Position numbers and translations under genes: made by a program
In this document: positions 7,301 through 13,159 of the stretch, in pieces
How the letters are laid out: the number at the start of each line of letters is the position of its first letter
How positions within the stretch are numbered: position 1 is the first letter of the stretch
NCBI GenBank assembly: GCA_038057515.1
Contig: JBBUDB010000018.1
Coordinates: 1 to 13,457, forward strand
Length of the DNA stretch: 13,457 bases
Direction of reading: 5' to 3'
Origin: DATJQA01 sp038057515
GTDB lineage: Bacteria; Patescibacteriota; Minisyncoccia; UBA6257; 2-01-FULL-56-20
Notes under the pieces: model-generated
The model's database searches: none
What the model was told of the DNA's origin: nothing
Seen by the model: only the letters and a program-made list of their open reading frames with translations

Positions 7301-8599
7301 TTAGCCGCGAGCGGTCCCTGACCGATTTGGTCGCGGACCGCCGAAGCGGCGCCGGAAGCCGGGGGATGATCGTCCTCCATGAGAAGGCGTGCCGCGATAA
7401 GGCGAGTGTTGGCGCCCGCCAAAAGCGGGCGCGAAAACGCGCGCCGCGGCCTGTCTCGCTTGGGGCCGCTCGGGAGGAAGATCAGGAAGGCGCGAAACAG
7501 TGATCGCCTTGCGGATAAGCCGCTCTATCTCATGAAGCTTGCGGCGCTCCTCGGGCATGATGAACGAGATCGCCTTGCCGGCCATACCGGCTCGGCCCGT
7601 CCGGCCGATACGGTGGACGTAATCGTCCGAATCCGATGGCAAATCGTAGTTTATGACAAGAGCGATGCCCCTGACATCAATGCCGCGCGAGGCGATGTCG
7701 GTGGCGACGAGCACGCGGTAGCGGCCCGTCTTGAAGCCCTCGAGCGCGTCGCGGCGCTGACCAAGCGAGCGGTTCGAATGAATTTCCGCCGCCGAGTGGC
7801 CCATGGCGCGCACGATGCCGGTGATGCGCTTGGCACCGAACTTGGTGCGGGCGAAAACAAGGACCGTGCCCGGAGTTTCGGCAAGGATCTTGTCCAAGAG
7901 ACGATTCTTGTCATGTCGGCCAACGACAAAAAACTCTTGCTCAATGTGTTCGGCCGTCGTCCCGGAGCGCGCGATCTCGATGCGCACGGGGAGTCTCATG
8001 TGGCCGGTGGCGATCTTCAGGATCTCTTCGGGCATGGTGGCCGAGAAGAGCATCGTTTGCCGCTCGCGAGGGATGGCTCCGAGAATTCGTTTGATCTGCG
8101 GAGCAAAGCCCATGTCGAGCATGCGGTCGGCTTCGTCGAGCACGAGGATCGCGGTTCGGCTCACGTCGAGGCGGCGGCCTTCAAGGTGGTCGATGATGCG
8201 TCCGGGTGTGCCGATGACGATGCGCGGGCCTCTGCGGAGCATGGCGAGCTGGGGGCCCATCGGCGTGCCGCCGATGAGGACGGCGGTGGAAAAGCCGAGC
8301 TGGCCGCCGATCTTGGCGAGCACCTCGTCCACCTGGATGGCGAGTTCTCGGGTCGGGAGGATGATGAGGGCGGTGCCTGGTTCTGTCATGAGGCGCTCAA
8401 TGAGCGGCAGGCCGAAGGCGAGCGTCTTGCCGGTGCCCGTCTGGGCGATGCCGACGAGATCCTTACCGGTTTTCGCAATGGGAATCGCCTCGCGCTGGAT
8501 GGGCGTGGGTTCGGTGAATTTAAGCTGACCTAAAATGGCCAGAATTCGCGGGGCAAGGCCGAGTTCGGCAAAACCAGATGGTGAATGAGGGGTAGACAT
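7301..8599 (-). CDS. DEAD-box ATP-dependent RNA helicase (RhlE-like)
   Basis: A 432-residue RNA helicase with a complete motif set: Q motif FTEPTPIQ (28-35), I AQTGTGKT (52-59), Ia PTRELAIQ (82-89), Ib TPGR (131-134), II DEAD (155-158), III SAT (186-188), IV VLVFART (246-252), V ATDIASRGIDV (299-309) and VI HRIGRTGRAG (329-338). The tail from about 371 is basic and rich in G, R, S and P, typical of RhlE/DeaD-type helicases that bind RNA nonspecifically in ribosome assembly or cold response. The frame is open to 8659, but the family start matches MSTPHSPSGFAELGL at 8599; MTT at 8608 is an alternative. A weak TTACAT lies 7 bases before 8599. The subfamily is inferred. Confidence 0.92.
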   Translation of the reverse strand: MSTPHSPSGFAELGLAPRILAILGQLKFTEPTPIQREAIPIAKTGKDLVGIAQTGTGKTLAFGLPLIERLMTEPGTALIILPTRELAIQVDEVLAKIGGQLGFSTAVLIGGTPMGPQLAMLRRGPRIVIGTPGRIIDHLEGRRLDVSRTAILVLDEADRMLDMGFAPQIKRILGAIPRERQTMLFSATMPEEILKIATGHMRLPVRIEIARSGTTAEHIEQEFFVVGRHDKNRLLDKILAETPGTVLVFARTKFGAKRITGIVRAMGHSAAEIHSNRSLGQRRDALEGFKTGRYRVLVATDIASRGIDVRGIALVINYDLPSDSDDYVHRIGRTGRAGMAGKAISFIMPEERRKLHEIERLIRKAITVSRLPDLPPERPQARQAAARVFAPAFGGRQHSPYRGTPSHGGRSSPGFRRRFGGPRPNRSGTARG

Positions 8600-8640
8600 G
8601 GTGGTCATGTAAAATGCGACCCGAGGTTCTGGAACTAGGG

Positions 8641-8693
8641 GCCGCTTACGCTGACACACCAGAGATTCGAGTCCTCTCCCGTCGAGGGAGGAT
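8641..8693. other. Structured intergenic segment with T-arm-like and hairpin sequence
   Basis: On the plus strand, AGAGA-TTCGAGT-CCTCT (8661-8677) resembles a tRNA T arm, with one mismatched pair. TCCTCTCCC and GGGAGGA then make a bulged hairpin (8672-8692). On the minus strand, GAGAGGAC followed by CTCTGGTGTGTCAG resembles part of the 23S rRNA sarcin-ricin neighbourhood. No acceptor stem or larger rRNA context exists. It may be a remnant, a terminator of the EamA gene, or chance. Confidence 0.25.
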
Positions 8694-8790
8694 GGATGAT
8701 TTACCCTAATAATAAACCGGATTTACTATTCTGTCTATACCCGCGTCCGGGGCACGCTCATTGTGAAGTAGCGGCGAGGGGTCGTGATAT

Positions 8791-9651
8791 TCACTCGTAG
8801 AGCGAAGCGATGATGACAACCGTGATGACGGCAACAACCAAGCCGATTTTTTGGTGGCCGGCAAGCTTTTCGCGATTTACCGCGAGACCGAGCATGGCGG
8901 CGAGCGCCACGTAGCTTTCGCTGATGCCGGTCGCGATCGCAATCGGCAGGAAGAGCGTGGCCGCCGAGTAGGCAACCCAGGCCAGATTATCAAAGAAGCT
9001 GACGCTTAAAATAAGGCCCGGGCTTCGCCGCCAATCCGCGAGAACCCCGTGCCAGCGGCCACGCGCGGTGAGGTAGGCACCCGAAACAAGCATAATGAAG
9101 GCGCTCGCGAACCAGTTGATCATGAGCGGGCTCGTTTCGCGCGCGCCGATGCCAAAAAGGAAATTTACGCCGCCCATCATGATGGCGGCGATAAGAGCAA
9201 GCCCAGCGCCGCGTTCGGCGTGGATATGTCGCAGGTGGCGGAGGGATTTGGTGGCGACGAGAAAAATGCTCCCGACGAGAAGCCCCACCAGAACGGCTTG
9301 TCCAATCGTAAGGAACTCCCGAGCGATAAAGGTGCCGAGGAGGACGGTGACGAGTACCTCTGCGGCGTAAATCGGTTCAATGACGGAGAGTTTACCGACG
9401 CGCATCGCCTCGAATTCAGAGACGGACGCGAAAGTGAGCAGGATGCTGGCGGTGAGAAGAATGCCAAGGTGTTCCGGCGATCGAAAAAGCGCCGGGAAAT
9501 CCTGCCAGACGAAGGGGAGCAAAACGATCGTGCCGAAAATATCGATAAAGAAAAGCGCCGCCCAGTCGCCGAATTTGCGAGCGCTTCGTTGGATGAGAAA
9601 GTCGCCGATACCCCAAGCAAAGAGCGCGGTCAGCGCAAAAACGATACCCAT
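8791..9651 (-). CDS. EamA/DMT-superfamily transporter
   Basis: A 286-residue, very hydrophobic protein with about ten membrane helices arranged as two EamA repeats of five, the architecture of drug/metabolite-superfamily exporters. Supporting features are the N-terminal ALFAWGIGDFLIQRSARKFG, the mid-protein glutamate-containing helix ending FEAMRVGKLSVIEPIYAAEV (compare the family pattern of small residues and a P at the end of helices 3-4), and the second repeat from about residue 148. The substrate cannot be read from the sequence. ATG 9651 is preceded by TATACT exactly 6 bases away, supporting this start and a leaderless transcript. It is transcribed away from nothing closer than the M23 gene, which ends 35 bp upstream on the same strand. 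Confidence 0.85.
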   Translation of the reverse strand: MGIVFALTALFAWGIGDFLIQRSARKFGDWAALFFIDIFGTIVLLPFVWQDFPALFRSPEHLGILLTASILLTFASVSEFEAMRVGKLSVIEPIYAAEVLVTVLLGTFIAREFLTIGQAVLVGLLVGSIFLVATKSLRHLRHIHAERGAGLALIAAIMMGGVNFLFGIGARETSPLMINWFASAFIMLVSGAYLTARGRWHGVLADWRRSPGLILSVSFFDNLAWVAYSAATLFLPIAIATGISESYVALAAMLGLAVNREKLAGHQKIGLVVAVITVVIIASLYE

Positions 9652-9657
9652 ACGTTC

Positions 9658-9663
9658 AGTATA
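9658..9663 (-). promoter_or_regulatory. -10 box TATACT for the EamA gene, leaderless geometry
   Basis: On the minus strand TATACT is followed by 6 bases and then ATG at 9651, so the start of transcription would be the A of the start codon. An additional TATAAT lies slightly upstream (9670-9675) and could be an alternative box. Confidence 0.55.
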
Positions 9664-9686
9664 CTATTTATTATACGCCGCGGGTT

Positions 9687-10526
9687 TTATTTGAAAAATT
9701 CCAGGAACTTCATCGGATCGATAGAAGTGCCGTTCAGGCGCACGGTGAGATGAAGGTGTGGGGACTCGGCGTAGCCCGTTTGCCCCGAGAGGCCGAGAAC
9801 TTGACCCGGCACGACCAGTTCACCGGTGGCCACGTTGATCCGCGAGAGGTGCATATAGAATGTTTGGAGGCCGAGGCCGTGATCCACGACCACGGTCTTG
9901 CCGTAGTTTCGAAAGGTGCGCGCGAGACGCACGACGCCGCGGTTCATCGCGCGGACGCGCGTACCTTCTTCGGCGCGGAGGTCAGTGCCTTTGTGGGCGA
10001 TAGAATAAGCGCCTGTTTGGCGAGTGTAGCCATAGGAGTCGGTGATCACTATTTTTGCGCGGAGCGGCAGCAGAAATGGCTTGCTCCAAAACGCGCGCGC
10101 GCCGGTTCTGATGCTAGAGAGAAGAGCGTTTTCTTCAGCAAGCGTTGCGACGAGCGCCGCCTGACTCGCGGGAGTGTTGCCGCCGAGTTTTTCCGGGATA
10201 CCGAGCGGGGCTTCTATCTTTTCCCGCGCGATAACGGTAATCGTTCGCTCGACCGTCTCGCCGCCCGGAAAGACGAGGCGTAGGGAATAATTGCCCGGTT
10301 TTTTGCTAAGGTCGATGCCGATAAAGATACGCCGTCCGCCATCATAGGGGACGGTGCGAAGCGGTTCGCCGTCAAATGTGGCCTCGGCGAGCGGGTTGGG
10401 GGTCGCAATCTCTATCATCACCGGCTCGCCCTGGAGCGGCGTCTCGGGCGTAATTTTTACCGCCGGGGCGGCAAAAGAGAGAGAGGGAAGCGCGAGAGCA
10501 AGGAAAATCAATGCTTGTTTGGCCAT
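9687..10526 (-). CDS. Secreted M23-family (LytM) metallopeptidase
   Basis: A 279-residue exported protein. Residues 1-20 form a signal peptide (MAKQALIFLALALPSLSFAA). A beta-rich, Ig-like segment spans about 22-100, a helical linker about 120-145, and the M23 domain about 150-275. Zinc and catalytic residues are visible: H178 and D182 in HKGTD, H226 in YMHLS, and H257-L-H259 in SPHLHL. M23 enzymes usually cut peptide cross-links of peptidoglycan; this one has all ligands, so it is probably active rather than a degenerate EnvC-type activator. The open frame extends to 10610, but the signal peptide and a TACACT box 6 bases before 10526 argue for this start. It lies near ftsEX but on the opposite strand. 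Confidence 0.92.
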   Translation of the reverse strand: MAKQALIFLALALPSLSFAAPAVKITPETPLQGEPVMIEIATPNPLAEATFDGEPLRTVPYDGGRRIFIGIDLSKKPGNYSLRLVFPGGETVERTITVIAREKIEAPLGIPEKLGGNTPASQAALVATLAEENALLSSIRTGARAFWSKPFLLPLRAKIVITDSYGYTRQTGAYSIAHKGTDLRAEEGTRVRAMNRGVVRLARTFRNYGKTVVVDHGLGLQTFYMHLSRINVATGELVVPGQVLGLSGQTGYAESPHLHLTVRLNGTSIDPMKFLEFFK

Positions 10527-10532
10527 AGCCCC

Positions 10533-10538
10533 AGTGTA
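10533..10538 (-). promoter_or_regulatory. -10 box TACACT for the M23 peptidase gene, leaderless geometry
   Basis: On the minus strand TACACT is followed by 6 bases and ATG at 10526. The placement supports the signal-peptide start over the longer frame and predicts a transcript with no 5' leader. No clear -35 is visible. Confidence 0.5.
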
Positions 10539-10629
10539 GCGTACCCAGTCTTCTTCGTCGCCATTCCGGGAGAGGGCGGAAGAAGTAACTTCTGGAAAAA
10601 GAGAAGCCACCGATGGGTCGGACTACCTC

Positions 10630-10663
10630 AACATCCTTACAAACTCCAGTTTGTTGGTATGTT
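10630..10663. repeat. Imperfect hairpin between the GIY-YIG and M23 genes
   Basis: ACAAAC and GTTTGT form a perfect 6-bp stem around TCCA (10639-10654), flanked by AACAT (10630-10634) and ATGTT (10659-10663) that extend the pairing with small internal loops. It could end the VOC-zinc ribbon-GIY-YIG transcript, although no U tract follows on the minus strand. Confidence 0.4.
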
Positions 10664-10691
10664 ATTGGTTTTGTTGATGCTCGAGTAGTTT

Positions 10692-10745
10692 CCCCGCCGC
10701 CTGCGCCGACCTGCGCTACGCCGCTGGTTTCGGCAAGGCGAGGGC
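10692..10745. repeat. GC-rich imperfect palindrome downstream of the GIY-YIG gene
   Basis: GCCGACC (10705-10711) pairs with GGTTTCGGC (10726-10734) apart from a 2-base bulge. Outer arms CCCCGCCGCCT and AAGGCGAGGG also pair imperfectly. It is similar in style and base composition to the palindromes at 2686-2738 and 3505-3523. Confidence 0.5.
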
Positions 10746-10749
10746 TCCG

Positions 10750-11016
10750 CTAGGCGTTATTCCCTCCGGTAAGGCCAAGTTTTTTATCTCGGCGCCAGGT
10801 TTTTATCTCGGCCTCGCGCTTTGAGGCCGCGCTTCTCGTCGCAAAGCGTTCGGTATGGACGAATTTTTTGGCGCCATGCGCACGAGTGTAGCGGCCGCCT
10901 ATCTTCGCCTTGTGTTCTTTGAGGCGCCGATGAAGATCGGTCGTGATGCCGGCGTAGAACGTGCCGTCGTCACAAAGTAGCAGGTAGACGAAGTAGGGCC
11001 GCGAAACGCGTCGCAT
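10750..11016 (-). CDS. GIY-YIG domain protein (small YhbQ/UPF0213-type)
   Basis: An 88-residue single-domain protein. The GIY-YIG core is visible as FVYLLLCDDGTFYAGIT (residues 9-25), followed by the conserved arginine in DLHRRLKEH (27-35) and the later glutamate in KREAEIK. Small stand-alone GIY-YIG proteins are predicted endonucleases; the cellular target is unknown. The start ATG overlaps the stop of the upstream zinc-ribbon gene by one base (TAATG), so translation is probably coupled. An AGGA sequence lies just before the start but very close. It is the last gene of a three-gene minus-strand operon. Confidence 0.85.
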   Translation of the reverse strand: MRRVSRPYFVYLLLCDDGTFYAGITTDLHRRLKEHKAKIGGRYTRAHGAKKFVHTERFATRSAASKREAEIKTWRRDKKLGLTGGNNA

Positions 11017-11267
11017 TATTCCTGCCGCCAGCGATCGAGATGCGGAATATCAAATGTCTGAAACCAGGCCGCTATCGGGTTTCGTCCCTCGGCGCGCATT
11101 CTTTTTCTGACGTAGTGCCGCATCTCCCGCCCATCAGCGCACGAGTCCTTGAACTTTCCGCCCTCGTAGCAAAGGGAGCAATACGTGGCGCTTTTCGAGC
11201 CGTCAGCATTCGTGCCTCCCTTCCCGGGGTCTTTCCTAAGAGGCAGGCCGCACGATTGGCATTCCAT
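11016..11267 (-). CDS. Small protein with an N-terminal putative zinc ribbon
   Basis: An 83-residue protein. Two CxxC pairs (C3, C6 and C30, C33) flank GTNADGSKS (18-26), the signature of the putative zinc-ribbon family whose members begin with CQSCG-x-P. In other bacteria this domain is often attached to regulators or stands alone; its role is unknown. The C-terminal half (about 45-83) is charged and helical, ending in FQTFDIPHLDRWRQE. The gene starts 4 bp after the VOC gene ends and overlaps the GIY-YIG start by one base, so all three are likely one transcript. Nucleic-acid or metal binding would be inference. Confidence 0.8.
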   Translation of the reverse strand: MECQSCGLPLRKDPGKGGTNADGSKSATYCSLCYEGGKFKDSCADGREMRHYVRKRMRAEGRNPIAAWFQTFDIPHLDRWRQE

Positions 11268-11271
11268 GGTT

Positions 11272-11649
11272 TTATTTTTTTATGGAGGAATAAAAAACGA
11301 GTTTGTACTCGTCCGGATCCTTAACAACAAACTCGCGCTTATCCCAGGGCCACGTTTTCGGTTCGGTACGTGGCGTAATGCCGTTCTTTTTTATAATTTC
11401 AAAATACTTATCGACGTCATCCACCTCGACATAAGTATAAATACCGAGGCCCTTGGGCGTCTTGCCCGACTCGTTCTGGATGGGAGTTTTCTTCTCGTCG
11501 ATGAAAACAAGAGTGAAATCGCCGAGCTTCACGCGAACGCCGTCTTCCAATCTTTTAGCGTCAAAACCGAGTTGTTTGTAAAACTCATGGGTTTTACCAA
11601 GATCGCTCGCGTAGAAGAGATTAGAGTGGAACCGCCTAATCATCACCAT
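11272..11649 (-). CDS. VOC-superfamily (glyoxalase/bleomycin resistance fold) protein
   Basis: A 125-residue single-domain protein. The family pattern is clear: SNLFYASDLGKTHEFYKQLGF near the start (two-part beta-alpha with FY-x-x-LGF), LVFIDEK in the middle, a second module beginning IYTYVEVDDVDKYFEIIKKNG, and the final FVVKDPDEYKLVFYS with the usual DP-[DE]-G/Y-x-x metal-binding glutamate region. Members include glyoxalases, dioxygenases and antibiotic-binding proteins; the substrate cannot be assigned. The start at 11649 is chosen over ATG 11643 because TATGCT lies exactly 6 bases upstream. It is the first gene of the three-gene operon. Confidence 0.85.
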   Translation of the reverse strand: MVMIRRFHSNLFYASDLGKTHEFYKQLGFDAKRLEDGVRVKLGDFTLVFIDEKKTPIQNESGKTPKGLGIYTYVEVDDVDKYFEIIKKNGITPRTEPKTWPWDKREFVVKDPDEYKLVFYSSIKK

Positions 11650-11655
11650 GAGATT

Positions 11656-11661
11656 AGCATA
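11656..11661 (-). promoter_or_regulatory. -10 box TATGCT for the VOC-zinc ribbon-GIY-YIG operon, leaderless geometry
   Basis: On the minus strand TATGCT is followed by 6 bases and ATG at 11649, matching the spacing seen at the EamA and M23 genes. It is the only promoter candidate upstream of the three-gene set. Confidence 0.45.
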
Positions 11662-11690
11662 TTTTCCTAGTTCAGCCCAAGCCCCAGAAT

Positions 11691-11710
11691 GGCTAAAAAA
11701 GCCTTATTTT
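11691..11710. terminator. Short hairpin with T/A-rich flank after the tspO remnant
   Basis: GGCT (11691-11694) and AGCC (11700-11703) pair around five A residues; TTATTTT follows on the plus strand. It lies between the tspO remnant and the VOC promoter. The stem is only 4 bp, so function is uncertain. Confidence 0.25.
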
Positions 11711-11731
11711 CCTGGTTCCGGATGGATTTGA

Positions 11732-11911
11732 TTAGTTCAGCGTCCAAATGGCGTAGTTCAAATACGAGGCAAAGCTTACCCGGAGGAGATAGAGCGCGAG
11801 AAGGTACGTGGCCGGGCGGGAAATCTTGTGGAAGGCGCTCACGGTCCAGAAAATGGCGAACCAGAGGGCGATGATATTAACCATAGCCAGGGCAGGACTC
11901 GTTTTTCTTCT
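11732..11911 (-). pseudogene. tspO: C-terminal remnant of a TspO/MBR-family membrane protein
   Basis: Reading the minus strand from about 11911 to TAA 11732-11734 gives about 59 residues that match the end of TspO (tryptophan-rich sensory protein; usual length about 155). Visible are SPALAMVNIIALWFAIF (helix 4), a short linker with HKISRPA, then LALYLLRVSFASYLNYAIWTLN, the family's characteristic final helix (YL-x-x-V-x-[FA]-A-x-x-LN-x-x-[IL]-W-x-LN). The N-terminal three helices and the WxPPxxxF motif are absent: upstream sequence reads into an unrelated GC-rich segment and reaches a stop at about 12009. An internal ATG at 11884 could begin a two-helix fragment. Loss of the 5' part suggests a deletion or insertion at about 11905-11915. 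Confidence 0.7.
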
Positions 11912-11918
11912 CTGGATA

Positions 11919-12068
11919 CGGGGCTCACCCGGTATGCTGTGGACTGTACGGAGATTACCCCGCAGGTTCCGCGTACTTCCGATGCTCCTCGGAATCTGAA
12001 CCTATCTCAAGACGGCTGTGATCCCTTGTTCAGGACCAGGGAGTAGCCCATTTATAAAGGCTTTTTTG
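11919..12068 (+). ncRNA. Candidate structured RNA segment with a U-run tail
   Basis: No known RNA family is recognised. Pairings visible on the plus strand: an outer helix GGGCT (11921-11925) with AGCCC (12045-12049); a bulged CCGGTA/TACGG stem (11929-11951); AGGTTC/GAACCT (11964-11969 with 11998-12003) enclosing TTCCGA/TCGGAA (11977-11994); and TCCCT/AGGGA (12022-12042). AGCC (12045-12048) could instead pair with GGCT (12059-12062), which runs into a T tract (12062-12067), as in a transcription-control switch, although that stem is only 4 bp. The orphan gene at 12254 lies downstream. Short helices arise by chance, and a degraded coding remnant is an alternative. Confidence 0.3.
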
Positions 12069-12241
12069 TAGTTTCCTCGTCGGGATTTGTGACCCCTCCT
12101 GATCCATCCTTTCAGACGACTTTTGTACCTAAAATCCCATAAATCAGGGTATTCCGCTTTTATCAAAAGCCCTTTTTTGCTAAGGAGTGAGGGTGATTAT
12201 CCGGTAAAAATGGGTAGGTACAAAACTATTTCTTTCTTTAG
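12069..12241. other. Intergenic stretch with no recognised gene
   Basis: An A/T-richer segment between the candidate RNA and the orphan gene. It holds CCC-ATAAATCA-GGG (12137-12150), a TTTTTT run after AAAAGCCC (12167-12179), and TAAGGAG (12181-12187) with no sizeable ORF after it. Open frames here have no recognisable protein features. Confidence 0.5.
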
Positions 12242-12247
12242 TATTAT
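12242..12247 (+). promoter_or_regulatory. -10 box TATTAT for the orphan HTH gene, leaderless geometry
   Basis: TATTAT is followed by 6 bases and ATG at 12254, the same spacing as before the EamA, M23, VOC and LamG genes. No clear -35 is present. Confidence 0.55.
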
Positions 12248-12253
12248 AAGGCT

Positions 12254-12805
12254 ATGGAGACTCAACTGGCAAAACCAATCCATACGAAAGCCCATCCTCA
12301 TTTTACTTACTCCCTGCATATTCTCGGGGGTGATATGGGTATCATTCACAGCGCCAATGCCTGGTGGATGGATCGGACAAAAATGGACGCTCTGATTTAT
12401 GCTTTCCGAATAGGAGGAACAATACCAGAAGCCTGTGCTACGGCAGGTATTACTCTTCGACAATATAAATACTTTACCTCGCTACACCCCTGGTTTCATG
12501 AGGCTCGCGAAATGTACAAATGTTATCTAACTATACTGGCCAGAAAAACGATTGCCCAGGCTATTGAGCAAGGTGATGTAAAGGCTTCGTTCCGTTATCT
12601 TGAAAAGCATGATGAGTCATGGGGTCGGCCAAAACGTAAGAAAAATAAAGGACTCCTCAGATGGGAGCAACGACAAAAGGAGGTTCTGGCAGAACCGCAG
12701 ATCCCTGGAAAAAATGCTCCATATCCAGAAGACGAGATGTTGCGCCTGGAAATGAAAAAGAAGTTGCTCAAAAATATAGAAAGGAGGAACAGAGCCTCGT
12801 TGTAA
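12254..12805 (+). CDS. Orphan helix-turn-helix protein resembling a phage terminase small subunit
   Basis: A 183-residue protein. Residues 42-80 look like a homeodomain-type HTH: a helix with ALIYAFRIGGTIPEAC, a turn, then AGITLRQYKYF, followed by HPWFHEAREM. Next come LARKTIAQAIEQGDVKASFRYLEKHD (about 95-120; core GDVKASFRYLEKHD) and ESWGRPKRKK. This order (HTH, PxF-x-x-A, GD-x-[KAS]-A-x-x-[FY]-L-[EK], W/YG-x-[RP]-x) is seen in phage small terminase and related recombination-associated proteins, which bind DNA before packaging. No large terminase, portal or capsid genes are nearby, so it may be a domesticated relic or a regulator. The C-terminus is basic and probably coiled. GC content is lower than that of the helicase region. 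Confidence 0.6.
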   Translation: METQLAKPIHTKAHPHFTYSLHILGGDMGIIHSANAWWMDRTKMDALIYAFRIGGTIPEACATAGITLRQYKYFTSLHPWFHEAREMYKCYLTILARKTIAQAIEQGDVKASFRYLEKHDESWGRPKRKKNKGLLRWEQRQKEVLAEPQIPGKNAPYPEDEMLRLEMKKKLLKNIERRNRASL

Positions 12806-12806
12806 C

Positions 12807-12926
12807 CTACGGAGAAGTAGTTGTTCCGTTATTGGAAAAAGTAGGCTTCAATCTTTCCATAGTTCTGTTGAACCGATTCATGGCACGATCGACTAAGGGC
12901 TTTGTAACCCATTGCATACCTTCGAT
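12807..12926 (-). pseudogene. In-frame continuation of the small membrane ORF after a TAA
   Basis: Immediately after the TAA that ends the 44-residue ORF, the same frame stays open for 39 codons to TAG 12807-12809. It could be translated on its own from ATG 12917 as a 36-residue basic, helical peptide (MQWVTKPLVDRAMNRFNR...). Because both halves share a frame and the second ends one base from the convergent orphan gene's stop, the pair may be a single 83-codon gene broken by a nonsense mutation or sequencing error. No homology is recognised. Confidence 0.4.
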
Positions 12927-13061
12927 TTAAAATTTCCCAATATTTTGTGAATTCCAAGTGACTAAGCCATAAAGTAATGCCAAAACGAAGACTCCTACCG
13001 CAAGCCATCGTAATAATCTTCGACCAAATACTCGCCTCAGGAAAAAGAATAGATCATCCAT
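12927..13061 (-). CDS. Small single-helix membrane protein (44 residues), hypothetical
   Basis: ATG 13061 to TAA 12927-12929. The N-terminus is MDDLFFFLRRVFGRRLLRW, followed by the hydrophobic helix LAVGVFVLALLYGLVTW (about residues 20-36) and a short polar tail. The five arginines before the helix fit a membrane protein with its N-terminus inside. An AATACT box lies 7 bases upstream, similar to the leaderless geometry elsewhere. The reading frame continues after the TAA for 39 more codons, so this may be the front half of a broken gene. It is too short for standard ORF cutoffs and no family is recognised. Confidence 0.4.
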   Translation of the reverse strand: MDDLFFFLRRVFGRRLLRWLAVGVFVLALLYGLVTWNSQNIGKF

Positions 13062-13147
13062 ATGAGTAAGTATTGTGTAGTTATTTTTGCGATAAGAGTA
13101 GAGGCGCCATTACCCTTATTCTCCACAGCTCATTTAGCCTGGTTTGC

Positions 13148-13153
13148 TATAAT
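13148..13153 (+). promoter_or_regulatory. Extended -10 TG-n-TATAAT for the LamG gene, leaderless geometry
   Basis: A perfect TATAAT with an upstream TG (13145-13146) is followed by 6 bases and ATG at 13160. It is the strongest promoter in the window, and transcription is predicted to start on the A of the start codon. Confidence 0.75.
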
Positions 13154-13159
13154 ATATCC

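Noticed and set aside
7379..8533. Long plus-strand open frames opposite the helicase gene
   Set aside because: They are mirror frames of a GC-rich gene with a full DEAD-box motif set on the minus strand and have no recognisable domains.
8616..8685. Complete tRNA gene around the T-arm-like element
   Set aside because: CGACCCG and CCCGTCG give at best 5 of 7 acceptor pairs, the D and anticodon arms do not fold, and there is no CCA or discriminator context.
9049..9753. 234-codon plus-strand ORF opposite the EamA gene
   Set aside because: It is highly charged and low in hydrophobic residues, as expected for the antisense of a membrane protein gene; the minus strand encodes a clear transporter.
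11828..12046. 72-codon plus-strand ORF across the tspO remnant and candidate RNA
   Set aside because: It lies opposite the recognisable TspO-like frame, has no known domain and a composition typical of a shadow frame, though its last part cannot be fully excluded.
12123..12395. 90-codon plus-strand ORF overlapping the start of the 12254 gene
   Set aside because: It overlaps in another frame, crosses the -10 box, and no family pattern is visible; the 12254 frame has a recognisable HTH protein.
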